Shown here piece by piece: positions 1 to 6,387 of a stretch of DNA of 47,261 nt. The position numbers and the translations under genes were made by a program. Each line of letters begins with the position of its first letter. The stretch's first letter is position 1. The stretch covers positions 8,062-55,322 of the forward strand of contig JAMCZK010000032.1 of the NCBI GenBank assembly GCA_023485685.1. The letters run 5' to 3'. The stretch is from Chloroflexota bacterium (GTDB lineage Bacteria > Chloroflexota > Anaerolineae > Anaerolineales > UBA11579). Under the pieces are notes generated by a model. The model saw nothing but the letters and a program-made list of their open reading frames with translations. It was not told the DNA's origin and searched no databases.

Positions 1-83
1 GAGGGGTTTTCTGGCGCAGCCTACACTATCGACACCATCGCCGGAATCGACGACATCTGCTCAACCGACACACGCCGAGGGTC

Positions 84-167
84 AGCCTTGCGAAGAGCCT
101 GCCCTGAGCGAAGCGAATGGGTTGGACTTGAAGTCAACGTCGATTTGTATCCAACCTTCGCAAGGCT
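84..167. repeat. Palindromic repeat, CCTTGCGAAG family, copy A
   Basis: The arms AGCCTTGCGAAG (84-95) and CTTCGCAAGGCT (156-167) are perfect inverted repeats, and a second inner pair (GTTGGA near 121, TCCAACC near 150) continues the stem. This copy is longer than the other three because it carries an extra module, CCTGCCCTGAGCGAAGCGAA, inside its left half at about 98-117. The same arms recur at 539-597, 17096-17153 and 18220-18275. Confidence 0.85.
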
Positions 168-175
168 TAACCTTG

Positions 176-202
176 CAATGAAATGCATTCTGCATTTCAT
201 TG
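176..202. repeat. Short perfect hairpin (12-bp stem, TTC loop)
   Basis: CAATGAAATGCA (176-187) is followed by TTC and then its exact reverse complement (191-202). There is no U-tract, so it does not look like a terminator. It is probably another small dispersed palindrome in the repeat nest. Confidence 0.7.
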
Positions 203-219
203 TCATTTCGACGAGGTGC

Positions 220-326
220 AACCGAGGAGAAATCCCTTTGGATCTGCTAACGGACGCGGTTTCCAGAATCCGTTTGCAAAGGGATTTTTCCCTCGTCGCC
301 GCAAAGCGGCTCGCTCGGGACAAGCC
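220..326. repeat. Compound palindromic repeat related to a segment inside nusA
   Basis: AAATCCCTTTG (230-240) pairs with CAAAGGGATTT (277-287), and AACGGA (249-254) with TCCGTT (269-274), giving a long interrupted hairpin. Its right flank (about 284-320, containing CCTCGTCGCCGCAAAGCGG) matches, in reverse complement and with about two mismatches over some 36 bases, the stretch 45190-45225 within the nusA coding sequence. This is therefore a dispersed repeat with one intergenic and one in-frame coding copy in the window. Confidence 0.75.
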
Positions 327-408
327 TTCTCATCTTCGGCCGAAGATGGCTGCGGGCAAAAGAAGCTCGCTATCGTCCGGCCTCATGCTCGAATCCCTGC
401 CTATCATC

Positions 409-439
409 TGTATGGGCGGGTCTTAGACCCGCCCATACA
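409..439. repeat. Perfect GC-rich hairpin (14-bp stem)
   Basis: TGTATGGGCGGGTC (409-422), loop TTA, then the exact reverse complement (426-439). No run of T follows on either strand, so I class it as a dispersed palindrome, not a terminator. Confidence 0.75.
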
Positions 440-538
440 ATACCTACAACCTATACAACATTGACAACATCTACAAAACCTACAACATCTACAATTTCGA
501 CTGAATCGATAACATCTACTCAACCTACAACGCTCCAC

Positions 539-597
539 AGCCTTGCGAAGGTTGGATACGAAACAACCTTGTCTTCAAGCCCAACCTTCGCAAGGCT
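539..597. repeat. Palindromic repeat, CCTTGCGAAG family, copy B
   Basis: The 59-bp unit has 17-bp perfect terminal inverted repeats: AGCCTTGCGAAGGTTGG (539-555) and its reverse complement (581-597). It is the best-preserved copy of the family and defines the likely ends of the element. Confidence 0.9.
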
Positions 598-601
598 AAA
601 C

Positions 602-631
602 AAAAAAGCCGCCCGTTCCCGAGCGACTTTT
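602..631 (-). terminator. Intrinsic terminator of the dnaJ-like/protease operon
   Basis: Read on the minus strand, AGTCGCTCG, the tetraloop GGAA and CGGGCGGCT form a 9-bp stem (two G-U pairs) followed directly by six T. It sits about 35 bases after the protease stop codon. Confidence 0.7.
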
Positions 632-664
632 ATCCTTTTGCCATTCTCCTTAAATCCTTGCTTC

Positions 665-1783
665 TCACGGTCTTGCGCCGAGCACCAGATCGATCTGCAT
701 TTCCTGTTCATCTCGAATCAAGGTTAGCGTTACGGTTTCCCCCGGACTCTTGTGGGTGAACAGGTACGAGATCAGTTCGTCGAAATTCTTGACGGCGATG
801 CCATCGATGGCGGTAACGAAATCGCCCGCCTGCACGCCCGCCTCGTCCGCAGGCCCACCGTTGGCTACCGATTCGATCAGCGCGCCGTCGGTGCGGTCCA
901 AGCCCAGTTGCTGCGCTTCGGCCAAGCTGAGTCCGCTGACGCTGGAGATGCCCAGATACGGATAGGCAAAATCACCTTGGGTGATCAGACTGGGAACTAC
1001 TCTCGCCACGATATTGCTGGACACAGCAAAGCCGATGCCGGTGTTCAGTGCATCACCGCCCTCCGTAGAAGCAAACGAGCGAATGGCGCGGTTCACACCC
1101 ACCACCTCGCCGTTAAGGTTCAGCAACGGGCCGCCAGAGTTCCCAGGATTGATGGCCGCATCCGTTTGAATCAAATCGCCGGCGCTGAAAAATTGGCCGG
1201 TTTCCGAGGGGTTCATCGATTCCATGCTGCGCCCCAGACTGGAGACAATGCCGGTGCTCATGCTGCCGTTGAGACCAAACGGGTTTCCGATCGCCACCAC
1301 GTACTGGCCTACTTGCAGCGCTGAAGAGTCGCCGATTTTCAGGGGATGCAATTCGGAAGGGGGCGCCTCCACTTTGATGACGGCCAAATCGGAATCCGTA
1401 TCTTCGCCAACTACTTCCCCCACCGCCTTGAACCCGGAGGTGAAAGCAACTTCGATATACGTTGCGCCTTGAACCACATGGTAATTGGTGACGATATGCC
1501 CTTCGGTGTCATAAACCCAGCCGGAAGCCTGCCCCCCGCCCAGGTCCGTCGCCACGTTGATGGAAACAACGCCGGGGCTGACTGCTTCGTATAGCGAGAC
1601 CAAAGCTTCTTGTTGCGAAACCAGATCACTGGAAATTTGAATCGTCTGAACAGTTGGTGAAACATTATCTGCTGCGCCCGAGGTCAGCTCACTGAGCGGG
1701 CCGACGGCGAACTGGCAGGCGGCTGCGCTCAGCACCAATATAGAGAGCAGCAGGGCGATGGGGCGAATTGTTTTGCGTGTCAT
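665..1783 (-). CDS. HtrA/DegP-type S1C serine protease with PDZ domain, predicted lipoprotein
   Basis: Extracytoplasmic quality-control protease of the HtrA family, 372 residues from the start used here. A lipoprotein signal peptide ends in a lipobox (LSAAAC, Cys23). The chymotrypsin-like domain carries the full triad: His102 in TNYHVV, Asp132 in DSDLAV and Ser216 in NPGNSGGP. One C-terminal PDZ domain follows (GPADEAGVQAGDFV). I chose ATG at 1783 because AAAGGA lies just upstream and the lipoprotein signal begins there; an in-frame ATG at 1825, overlapping the upstream stop as ATGA, would add 14 charged residues. It is co-transcribed with the DnaJ-like gene, which suggests a protein-folding and proteolysis unit. 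The family is certain; degP/degQ/htrA orthology is not resolved, so no symbol is given. Confidence 0.93.
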   Translation of the reverse strand: MTRKTIRPIALLLSILVLSAAACQFAVGPLSELTSGAADNVSPTVQTIQISSDLVSQQEALVSLYEAVSPGVVSINVATDLGGGQASGWVYDTEGHIVTNYHVVQGATYIEVAFTSGFKAVGEVVGEDTDSDLAVIKVEAPPSELHPLKIGDSSALQVGQYVVAIGNPFGLNGSMSTGIVSSLGRSMESMNPSETGQFFSAGDLIQTDAAINPGNSGGPLLNLNGEVVGVNRAIRSFASTEGGDALNTGIGFAVSSNIVARVVPSLITQGDFAYPYLGISSVSGLSLAEAQQLGLDRTDGALIESVANGGPADEAGVQAGDFVTAIDGIAVKNFDELISYLFTHKSPGETVTLTLIRDEQEMQIDLVLGARP

Positions 1784-1821
1784 TGCGTGTCCTTTTCTTT
1801 GTCCTCTTTCATCATGGATGT

Positions 1822-2751
1822 TCATGTTTTCGAGCCGCCAGCCAGCTCTTGGAAAAATCTGCGCTGTTCGTCGGTTAGATTCTTGGGCAGGCGTACGTTG
1901 ATCTTGGCGAACAGGTCGCCGCGTTGTTTGTTGTTCTTGAGCAGGGGCATGCCGCGCCCTTTCAGGCGAATGGATTGCCCGGGCTGGGTTCCCGCGGGGA
2001 CCTTGAGTACAACTTGTCCATCGAGTGTGGGCACGCGGACTTCGCCTCCTAGCACGGCTGTATACAGATCGACTTCGACTTCGGTATGCAAATCATCGCC
2101 TTCGCGCTTGAAGCGCGGGTCGTCTGCCACCTCAATGACGAGGTAAATATCGCTGGGTTGCCCGCCGCGGCCTGCCGGCCCGACGCCGGCCATGCGAACC
2201 TTGGTGCCGCTGCGCGCCCCGGCAGGGATCTTTACCTCCAGGCGCCGGCCATCCAACTGCATCAGGCGCGTGCCGCCGCGAAAAGCCTCTTCGAGACTCA
2301 CGGTTACCGGCTGCTCATAAACAGGCTGCCGCGCAACCCGGCCGCGACGCCCTCTGGGTTCAAAGCCGCCCAGGCCGCCAAAGACCTGCTGGAAGAAATC
2401 GGAGAAACCGCCCTGGCCAAATAGGTCGTCGATGTTGCCGCTGTATTCCACATGGACACCGCCGGGTTGGCCCGTGGTCCATTGGCCCCAGTCAAAACCG
2501 CCGGATGGCGCACCCTGGCGCTGCCAGCGCGAGTAATCCGCCCCCAGGCGGTCATAGTGGGCGCGTTTTTCAGGGTCGCTGAGCACCTGGTAAGCCTCAT
2601 TGGCTTCCTTGAATGTATTTTCGGCGTCCTTGTTATTCGGATTGCGGTCGGGGTGATATTTAAGCGCCAGTTTCCGATAGGCTTTTTTTATTTCGTCCTG
2701 GCTGGCTTGCCTGCCCACCCCTAGTATCTGGTAATAATCCTTGTATTCCAT
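1822..2751 (-). CDS. DnaJ/CbpA-type co-chaperone (type II Hsp40)
   Basis: Stimulates the ATPase of DnaK and delivers unfolded clients. The N-terminal J-domain (residues 4-70) contains the essential HPD tripeptide at 33-35. A Gly/Phe-rich linker follows (about 75-140), then two C-terminal beta-domains for peptide binding. The CxxCxGxG zinc repeats of classical DnaJ are absent, so this is the CbpA-like type of about 310 residues. It is first in a two-gene minus-strand operon; its TGA overlaps an ATG of the protease frame. A strong promoter lies at 2787-2814. No dnaK or grpE is present in the window, so its partner must lie elsewhere. Confidence 0.93.
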   Translation of the reverse strand: MEYKDYYQILGVGRQASQDEIKKAYRKLALKYHPDRNPNNKDAENTFKEANEAYQVLSDPEKRAHYDRLGADYSRWQRQGAPSGGFDWGQWTTGQPGGVHVEYSGNIDDLFGQGGFSDFFQQVFGGLGGFEPRGRRGRVARQPVYEQPVTVSLEEAFRGGTRLMQLDGRRLEVKIPAGARSGTKVRMAGVGPAGRGGQPSDIYLVIEVADDPRFKREGDDLHTEVEVDLYTAVLGGEVRVPTLDGQVVLKVPAGTQPGQSIRLKGRGMPLLKNNKQRGDLFAKINVRLPKNLTDEQRRFFQELAGGSKT

Positions 2752-2786
2752 GGGGGCTAATGGCTAACCATTCGATTGGCATCCGT

Positions 2787-2814
2787 ATTGTAAGACTCGC
2801 TGATTTGGAGTCAA
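2787..2814 (-). promoter_or_regulatory. Sigma70-type promoter of the dnaJ-like/protease operon
   Basis: On the minus strand TTGACT (2814-2809) and TACAAT (2792-2787) are separated by 16 bases, about 35 bases before the start codon. Both hexamers are near consensus. I see no CIRCE operator. Confidence 0.7.
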
Positions 2815-2856
2815 TAACTCCCATTTCGAATTAATAGAACTCTAACTACTCATCCG

Positions 2857-2865
2857 TGCTAAGAT
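2857..2865 (+). promoter_or_regulatory. Candidate extended -10 promoter for the histidine kinase
   Basis: TGC-TAAGAT matches an extended -10, and transcription would start only a few bases before the TTG at 2875. No convincing -35 is present. The same arrangement recurs at 38342 and 43262. Confidence 0.35.
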
Positions 2866-2874
2866 TCCCACGCC

Positions 2875-4296
2875 TTGCCCAAGCGATTGCTTCTTGCCGT
2901 GGCCGACCCCGCAGTGGCTGCGCAGGCGGCCGATGAGATTTTCAGCCCCGCGGGTTACAGCGTTACCCAGGTGCATGATATAGCCGCCCTGCGGGCTTCG
3001 TTGCGTCGCGGCAAGCTTCCTGACCTGATCTTCATTGGAAATCCACTGCCCGGGGGCGACGCGTTTAAGCTGGTCGCGGACTTGAAGGCAGAATACCCCA
3101 CTTTGCCCATTATCATGCTTGCCAAAAAGGCAACCACCGGAGACCTGCTGCGCAGCATGCAGGCTGGGCTGGTCGATTACATCGGATTGCCCCTGGAGCG
3201 CGAGGCGGCCTTGAGCGCCGCGCGGCGCGGCATGGAGCAGAAGAAGCTGTGGGAAGGCTGGCTGAAGCGGGAGACTGGGCGCATCACCGGTTCCTTGAAC
3301 CAGCGCCTCTCTGAAATGGAGGCCATCCTGCGACAGGTGAACGACGGCGTATTGGTGGTCGACAAGGCCAATCGCATCTTGATGGTGAACCAGGCTCTGC
3401 GTCAGACGTTTGGTTTGGGCGATGCCGATTTCACTGGGATGTCCATAGAGCAGGCCGTGGCAAATCCTACTCTGGTGGAGGCGCTCAAAGCGGACGGCGA
3501 CCGCCACGAAGTACAAAACAAAGCCGGCCGCGTATTCCATGTACGCGTTTCGCGCATCCCCGAAGTGGGTACGGTGGCCAGTTTGCATGACATCAGTTAC
3601 CTGAAGGAACTGGACCGGCTCAAGGGAGATTTTGTCAACACGGTTTCCCACGATTTGCGCTCCCCGTTGACTGCCATCCTTGGATACGTTGAACTCATTG
3701 AGCGCGCTGGCAAAGTAAATTCCCAACAGTCTGAATTCATCAATCGCGTGAAATCCAGCGTCTATGCCACCACGACGCTGATAGACGATCTACTGAAATT
3801 GGGCCGGGTGGAGGTTGGGGCGCTGGATGAAGTGACCCCGGTAAACATGAAACTGATCGTGGTCAACGCGCTGGCGGCCTTTCAGCCACAGGCGCAGGAA
3901 AAGGGGCAGACCCTGCGGCTTCGCAAAACAGGCGATCTGCCGGCGGTGCTCGGCAGCCGCACCCAGTTGAGCCAGATGGTGGATAACTTGATCGGCAATG
4001 CAGTCAAGTACACGCCGCCGGGTGGGCAGATCCGAGTGATGCTGCGCGAAGAGCAGAACCAGCTAATCTTGCACGTGGCCGACAACGGACCCGGCATCCC
4101 ACTGGAAGAACAAGGGCGCATCTTTGAGCGGTTCTACCGGGCCAGTAATGCTCCCAGCGGAGTTTCCGGTACTGGGCTGGGATTGGCCATCGTGAAGACC
4201 ATTGTGGATAATCATCGCGGCCGCATTTGGGTGGATTCGAAAGCGGGAGGGGGAGCGGTCTTTACGGTGGTGCTGCCGGTGGCGAAGGAAAAATAG
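2875..4296 (+). CDS. Soluble PAS-type sensor histidine kinase with degenerate N-terminal receiver
   Basis: 473 residues, no membrane segment. Residues 5-115 resemble a response-regulator receiver, but the phospho-acceptor position is Gly55 (PDLIFIG where the family has PDLxxxD), and the usual Thr and Lys positions are Ala and Leu (IMLAKK, YIGLP). It should not accept phosphate and may be a pseudo-receiver. A PAS domain spans about 145-240. The kinase core follows: HisKA with His259 (VSHDLRSPL), N-box (NLIGNAVKY, Asn375), G1 (DNGPGIP, 403-409), F-box (IFERFYR) and G2 (GTGLGLAIV). The start is TTG; a stop lies 12 bases upstream in frame. No cognate regulator is adjacent. Confidence 0.92.
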   Translation: MPKRLLLAVADPAVAAQAADEIFSPAGYSVTQVHDIAALRASLRRGKLPDLIFIGNPLPGGDAFKLVADLKAEYPTLPIIMLAKKATTGDLLRSMQAGLVDYIGLPLEREAALSAARRGMEQKKLWEGWLKRETGRITGSLNQRLSEMEAILRQVNDGVLVVDKANRILMVNQALRQTFGLGDADFTGMSIEQAVANPTLVEALKADGDRHEVQNKAGRVFHVRVSRIPEVGTVASLHDISYLKELDRLKGDFVNTVSHDLRSPLTAILGYVELIERAGKVNSQQSEFINRVKSSVYATTTLIDDLLKLGRVEVGALDEVTPVNMKLIVVNALAAFQPQAQEKGQTLRLRKTGDLPAVLGSRTQLSQMVDNLIGNAVKYTPPGGQIRVMLREEQNQLILHVADNGPGIPLEEQGRIFERFYRASNAPSGVSGTGLGLAIVKTIVDNHRGRIWVDSKAGGGAVFTVVLPVAKEK

Positions 4297-4310
4297 GGCT
4301 GCTGTAACGC

Positions 4311-4337
4311 TTGACGTTTAGCGCAACACGCTATAGA
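4311..4337 (+). promoter_or_regulatory. Candidate promoter of higBA, -10 abutting the start codon
   Basis: TTGACG (4311-4316) and TATAGA (4332-4337) are 15 bases apart; an overlapping TAGAAT (4334-4339) gives the optimal 17. Either way the -10 touches the higB ATG at 4338, so the transcript start would lie inside the proposed start region. Confidence 0.35.
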
Positions 4338-4622
4338 ATGGCGATTAAGAGCTTTGCTGATAAAGAAACCGAAAAGATATTTGCTCGGGTTCGTTCTTCA
4401 AAACTGCCGCAGGACATGCAACAGTTAGCCTATCGGAAATTGCGAATATTGCACAACGCGTATTCGATCCAAGACCTTCGCGTCCCACCCTCCAATCGCT
4501 TGGAGAAATTGCGTGGCGCGCGGGAAGGGCGGCACAGTATCCGCATCAATATCCAATGGCGTATTTGCTTTATCTGGGAAGACGGCAATGCATATCGAGT
4601 AGAAATCGTTGATTACCATTAG
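4338..4622 (+). CDS. higB: HigB-family toxin (RelE superfamily mRNA interferase)
   Basis: Toxin of a type II toxin-antitoxin pair; family members cleave mRNA on the ribosome. The 94-residue product matches the family closely: KSFADKETEKIF at the N-terminus, LRVPPSNRLEKL in the middle, and HSIRINIQWRICFIW then VEIVDYH at the end. I use ATG 4338 because family members begin directly with the (A)IKSF segment; a TTG at 4311 would add nine residues and overlap the putative -35. It lies 7 bases upstream of its antitoxin, the toxin-first order typical of higBA. Confidence 0.92.
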   Translation: MAIKSFADKETEKIFARVRSSKLPQDMQQLAYRKLRILHNAYSIQDLRVPPSNRLEKLRGAREGRHSIRINIQWRICFIWEDGNAYRVEIVDYH

Positions 4623-4629
4623 GAGAATA

Positions 4630-4935
4630 ATGCCTGCTAAATTGCATCCTGTTCACCCCGGTGAAGTTCTGCTAGACGAATTTCTTAATCCTATGGGTAT
4701 AAGCCAGAATCGCCTGGCTTTGAGCATTGGTGTTCACCCACGCCGAATCAATGAAATCGTTTTAAAGAAGCGATCGATGACTGCAAACACCGCTCTTCGT
4801 TTAGCTCGTTTCTTTGGTAATTCTCCACAATTCTGGCTGGGCTTGCAAATGGATTACGATTTGGATGTTGAAAGCGATGAGCTGGGGGGAAAAATTGAAA
4901 AAGAAGTACGGACTCTGGCTTCTGCAAAACGTTAA
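4630..4935 (+). CDS. higA: HigA-family antitoxin, XRE helix-turn-helix
   Basis: Neutralises HigB and usually represses the operon by binding its promoter. The 101-residue protein has the HigA hallmark HPGEVLLDEFL followed by an HTH (about residues 20-75: SQNRLALSIGVHPRRINEIV). The ATG at 4630 is preceded by AGGAG (4621-4625), which overlaps the end of higB; an in-frame upstream ATT/ATA-type extension is not supported. Its stop lies 6 bases from the stop of the convergent minus-strand gene, with no terminator between. Confidence 0.93.
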   Translation: MPAKLHPVHPGEVLLDEFLNPMGISQNRLALSIGVHPRRINEIVLKKRSMTANTALRLARFFGNSPQFWLGLQMDYDLDVESDELGGKIEKEVRTLASAKR

Positions 4936-4941
4936 TTGGAA

Positions 4942-5364
4942 TTACGTCGTGAGATTTTTAACAAAACCGCGCATGATTTCCACTCCTTCACCAATATCCC
5001 CATAATCTGTAACGGTCATTCCCGGCATCGTGTTGCCCGTCAGCATTTTCGATACGCGGACGCCGCGTCGATAAATGCACAGCACCGGCTTGTCGCGCTC
5101 GAGTGCGTAACTGATTTCGTAGCCCACGCCATGTGATGGCGTGCTGACTTCGGCGATCAGGACCTGGCTTTCATCGATCCAGCTCGTGTCGCGGCGATAG
5201 ACTTCGTCAGGCTCGGGTGAACCTTCCATGGCCTGCCAGGCAGGTCCGGCGTTTATGGCAGTGGGAATTTCATGTCCATCCGCCAACAACGCGTCCACGA
5301 GCTGTTGGTATACGGCTTCGTCCTGGCGCCCGCCCACGATGGCGCAAGCGAAGTAGATTTTCAT
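4942..5364 (-). CDS. Nucleoside 2-deoxyribosyltransferase-like protein (DNPH1/RCL-like)
   Basis: 140-residue cytosolic protein of the nucleoside deoxyribosyltransferase superfamily, whose members cleave or exchange the N-glycosidic bond of deoxynucleosides or deoxynucleotides. Visible signatures are MKIYFACAI..GGR at the N-terminus, VYRRDTSWI, and AEVSTPSHGVGYEISYALE, which holds the catalytic Glu region. The residues do not let me decide between transferase and deoxynucleoside-5'-monophosphate N-hydrolase activity; the RCL-like GGR and STPSxGVGYE motifs favour the hydrolase. It is the last gene of the pcrA-galE unit, 12 bases after galE. Confidence 0.85.
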   Translation of the reverse strand: MKIYFACAIVGGRQDEAVYQQLVDALLADGHEIPTAINAGPAWQAMEGSPEPDEVYRRDTSWIDESQVLIAEVSTPSHGVGYEISYALERDKPVLCIYRRGVRVSKMLTGNTMPGMTVTDYGDIGEGVEIMRGFVKNLTT

Positions 5365-5376
5365 CCCTCGTCACCG

Positions 5377-6384
5377 CTAACTAGCGGCTCCTCGGGACGG
5401 CGTTTTCGTGTCTGAATATCCGCGAGGATGCTTATGGTGCCAATCCCAGGCGCTGCTGATGATTTCTTCCAGGCCGGAGTGTTTGGCTTCCCAGCCAAGC
5501 TCTTTCTGGATGAGCGCGGGTGAGGCGACCAGGCGGGCAGGGTCACCGGGGCGGCGCGGCGTCTCCAGCGCGGGGATCGGGTGCCCGGTCACTTTACGCG
5601 CCATCTCCACCACCTCGAGCACGGAATAGCCGTGCCCGCTGCCCACGTTGTAGACAACCCTTTCCTTGCTTTCCAGCGCGCCCAAAGCCAATAGGTGCGC
5701 TGAGACCAGGTCGGCCAGGTGGATGTAATCGCGAATGCAGGTGCCATCCGGCGTTGGGTAATCGGCGCCGAAAATCGCTACGCTTTCGCGCTGCCCCAGG
5801 GCTACCTGCAGAGTCAGGGGAATGAGGTGGCTTTCAGGATAATGGGCTTCGCCGCGGCCCGGCAGGGCGCCGGCGGCATTGAAATAGCGCAGAGCCGCAT
5901 AGCGCAGTCCGTGGATTTGCTGGTAGCGGCCTAGGATATGTTCGATCATCAGCTTGGTCTGGCCGTAGGTATTCTGTGGATCCAGCGGCGACTCCTCATC
6001 GAGAGCCGATTCACTGGTGCGATATATGGCCGCTGAAGACGAGAACACAAATCGGCCGATACCCGCCTGATGGACTGCCTCGATGAGTCGTAGCGAACCT
6101 TCCAAATTGTTACGAAAATATTTGCCGGGATTCTGCATACTTTCCCCGGCTTCAATGAAAGCAGCGAAATGCAACACCGCGTCAACCTGTTTCGCCTTCA
6201 ACGCGCTATCCAATGATTTGCCATCCGACAGTTCGGCTTCGATGAACTCGGCCCCCTTTGGGATTGCCGCCCGGTGGCCGGTGACCAGCGAGTCGTAAAC
6301 GGTTACCTGGTGGCCTTGCGCCAGTAACTCGGCGGCCACCGCCGACCCGATGTAGCCCGCCCCGCCAGTGACAAAATACCTCAT
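5377..6384 (-). CDS. galE: UDP-glucose 4-epimerase
   Basis: Interconverts UDP-glucose and UDP-galactose with bound NAD+. The 335-residue protein is an extended short-chain dehydrogenase: GGAGYIG at 7-13 binds NAD, the SSSAAIY segment supplies the catalytic Ser, and YGQTK (Tyr140, Lys144) is the YxxxK pair. The family-typical RYFNAAGA and TPDGTCIRDYIH segments follow. ATG lies 3 bases after the helicase stop, with AAGGA in the end of that gene, so the two are translated from one message. It probably supplies UDP-sugars for envelope glycans; the glycosyltransferases at 32-38 kb are possible users. Confidence 0.95.
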   Translation of the reverse strand: MRYFVTGGAGYIGSAVAAELLAQGHQVTVYDSLVTGHRAAIPKGAEFIEAELSDGKSLDSALKAKQVDAVLHFAAFIEAGESMQNPGKYFRNNLEGSLRLIEAVHQAGIGRFVFSSSAAIYRTSESALDEESPLDPQNTYGQTKLMIEHILGRYQQIHGLRYAALRYFNAAGALPGRGEAHYPESHLIPLTLQVALGQRESVAIFGADYPTPDGTCIRDYIHLADLVSAHLLALGALESKERVVYNVGSGHGYSVLEVVEMARKVTGHPIPALETPRRPGDPARLVASPALIQKELGWEAKHSGLEEIISSAWDWHHKHPRGYSDTKTPSRGAAS

Positions 6385-6387
6385 TAG

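Larger units (their letters stand above)
1..601. other. Intergenic repeat nest without a credible gene
   Basis: No reading frame here resembles a protein; the translations are low-complexity (Thr/Ser-rich) or read across palindromes. The stretch is a mosaic of palindromic units, described separately at 84-167, 176-202, 220-326, 409-439 and 539-597. Between them lie two diverged copies of a C/A-rich block, at about 26-75 and 493-535, each immediately upstream of an AGCCTTGCGAAG hairpin. From 440 to 535 the DNA is a degenerate repeat of ACAACATCTAC-like units. The region lies downstream of the protease gene that is read leftwards and looks like a sink for small repeats. Confidence 0.7.

Noticed and set aside
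409-439. 14-bp GC-rich hairpin considered as the protease operon terminator
   Set aside because: It lacks a T-tract, and a proper terminator exists nearer the gene at 602-631.
461-727. 88-residue Thr/Ser-rich frame in the repeat nest
   Set aside because: It translates the degenerate ACAACATCTAC repeat and the palindromes; composition is an artefact.
2787-2860. CIRCE/HrcA operator in front of the DnaJ-like gene
   Set aside because: No TTAGCACTC-N9-GAGTGCTAA pattern is present.
2842-3726. 294-residue frame on the strand opposite the histidine kinase
   Set aside because: It mirrors the codon structure of a clearly real kinase gene, has no recognisable domain and no ribosome site.
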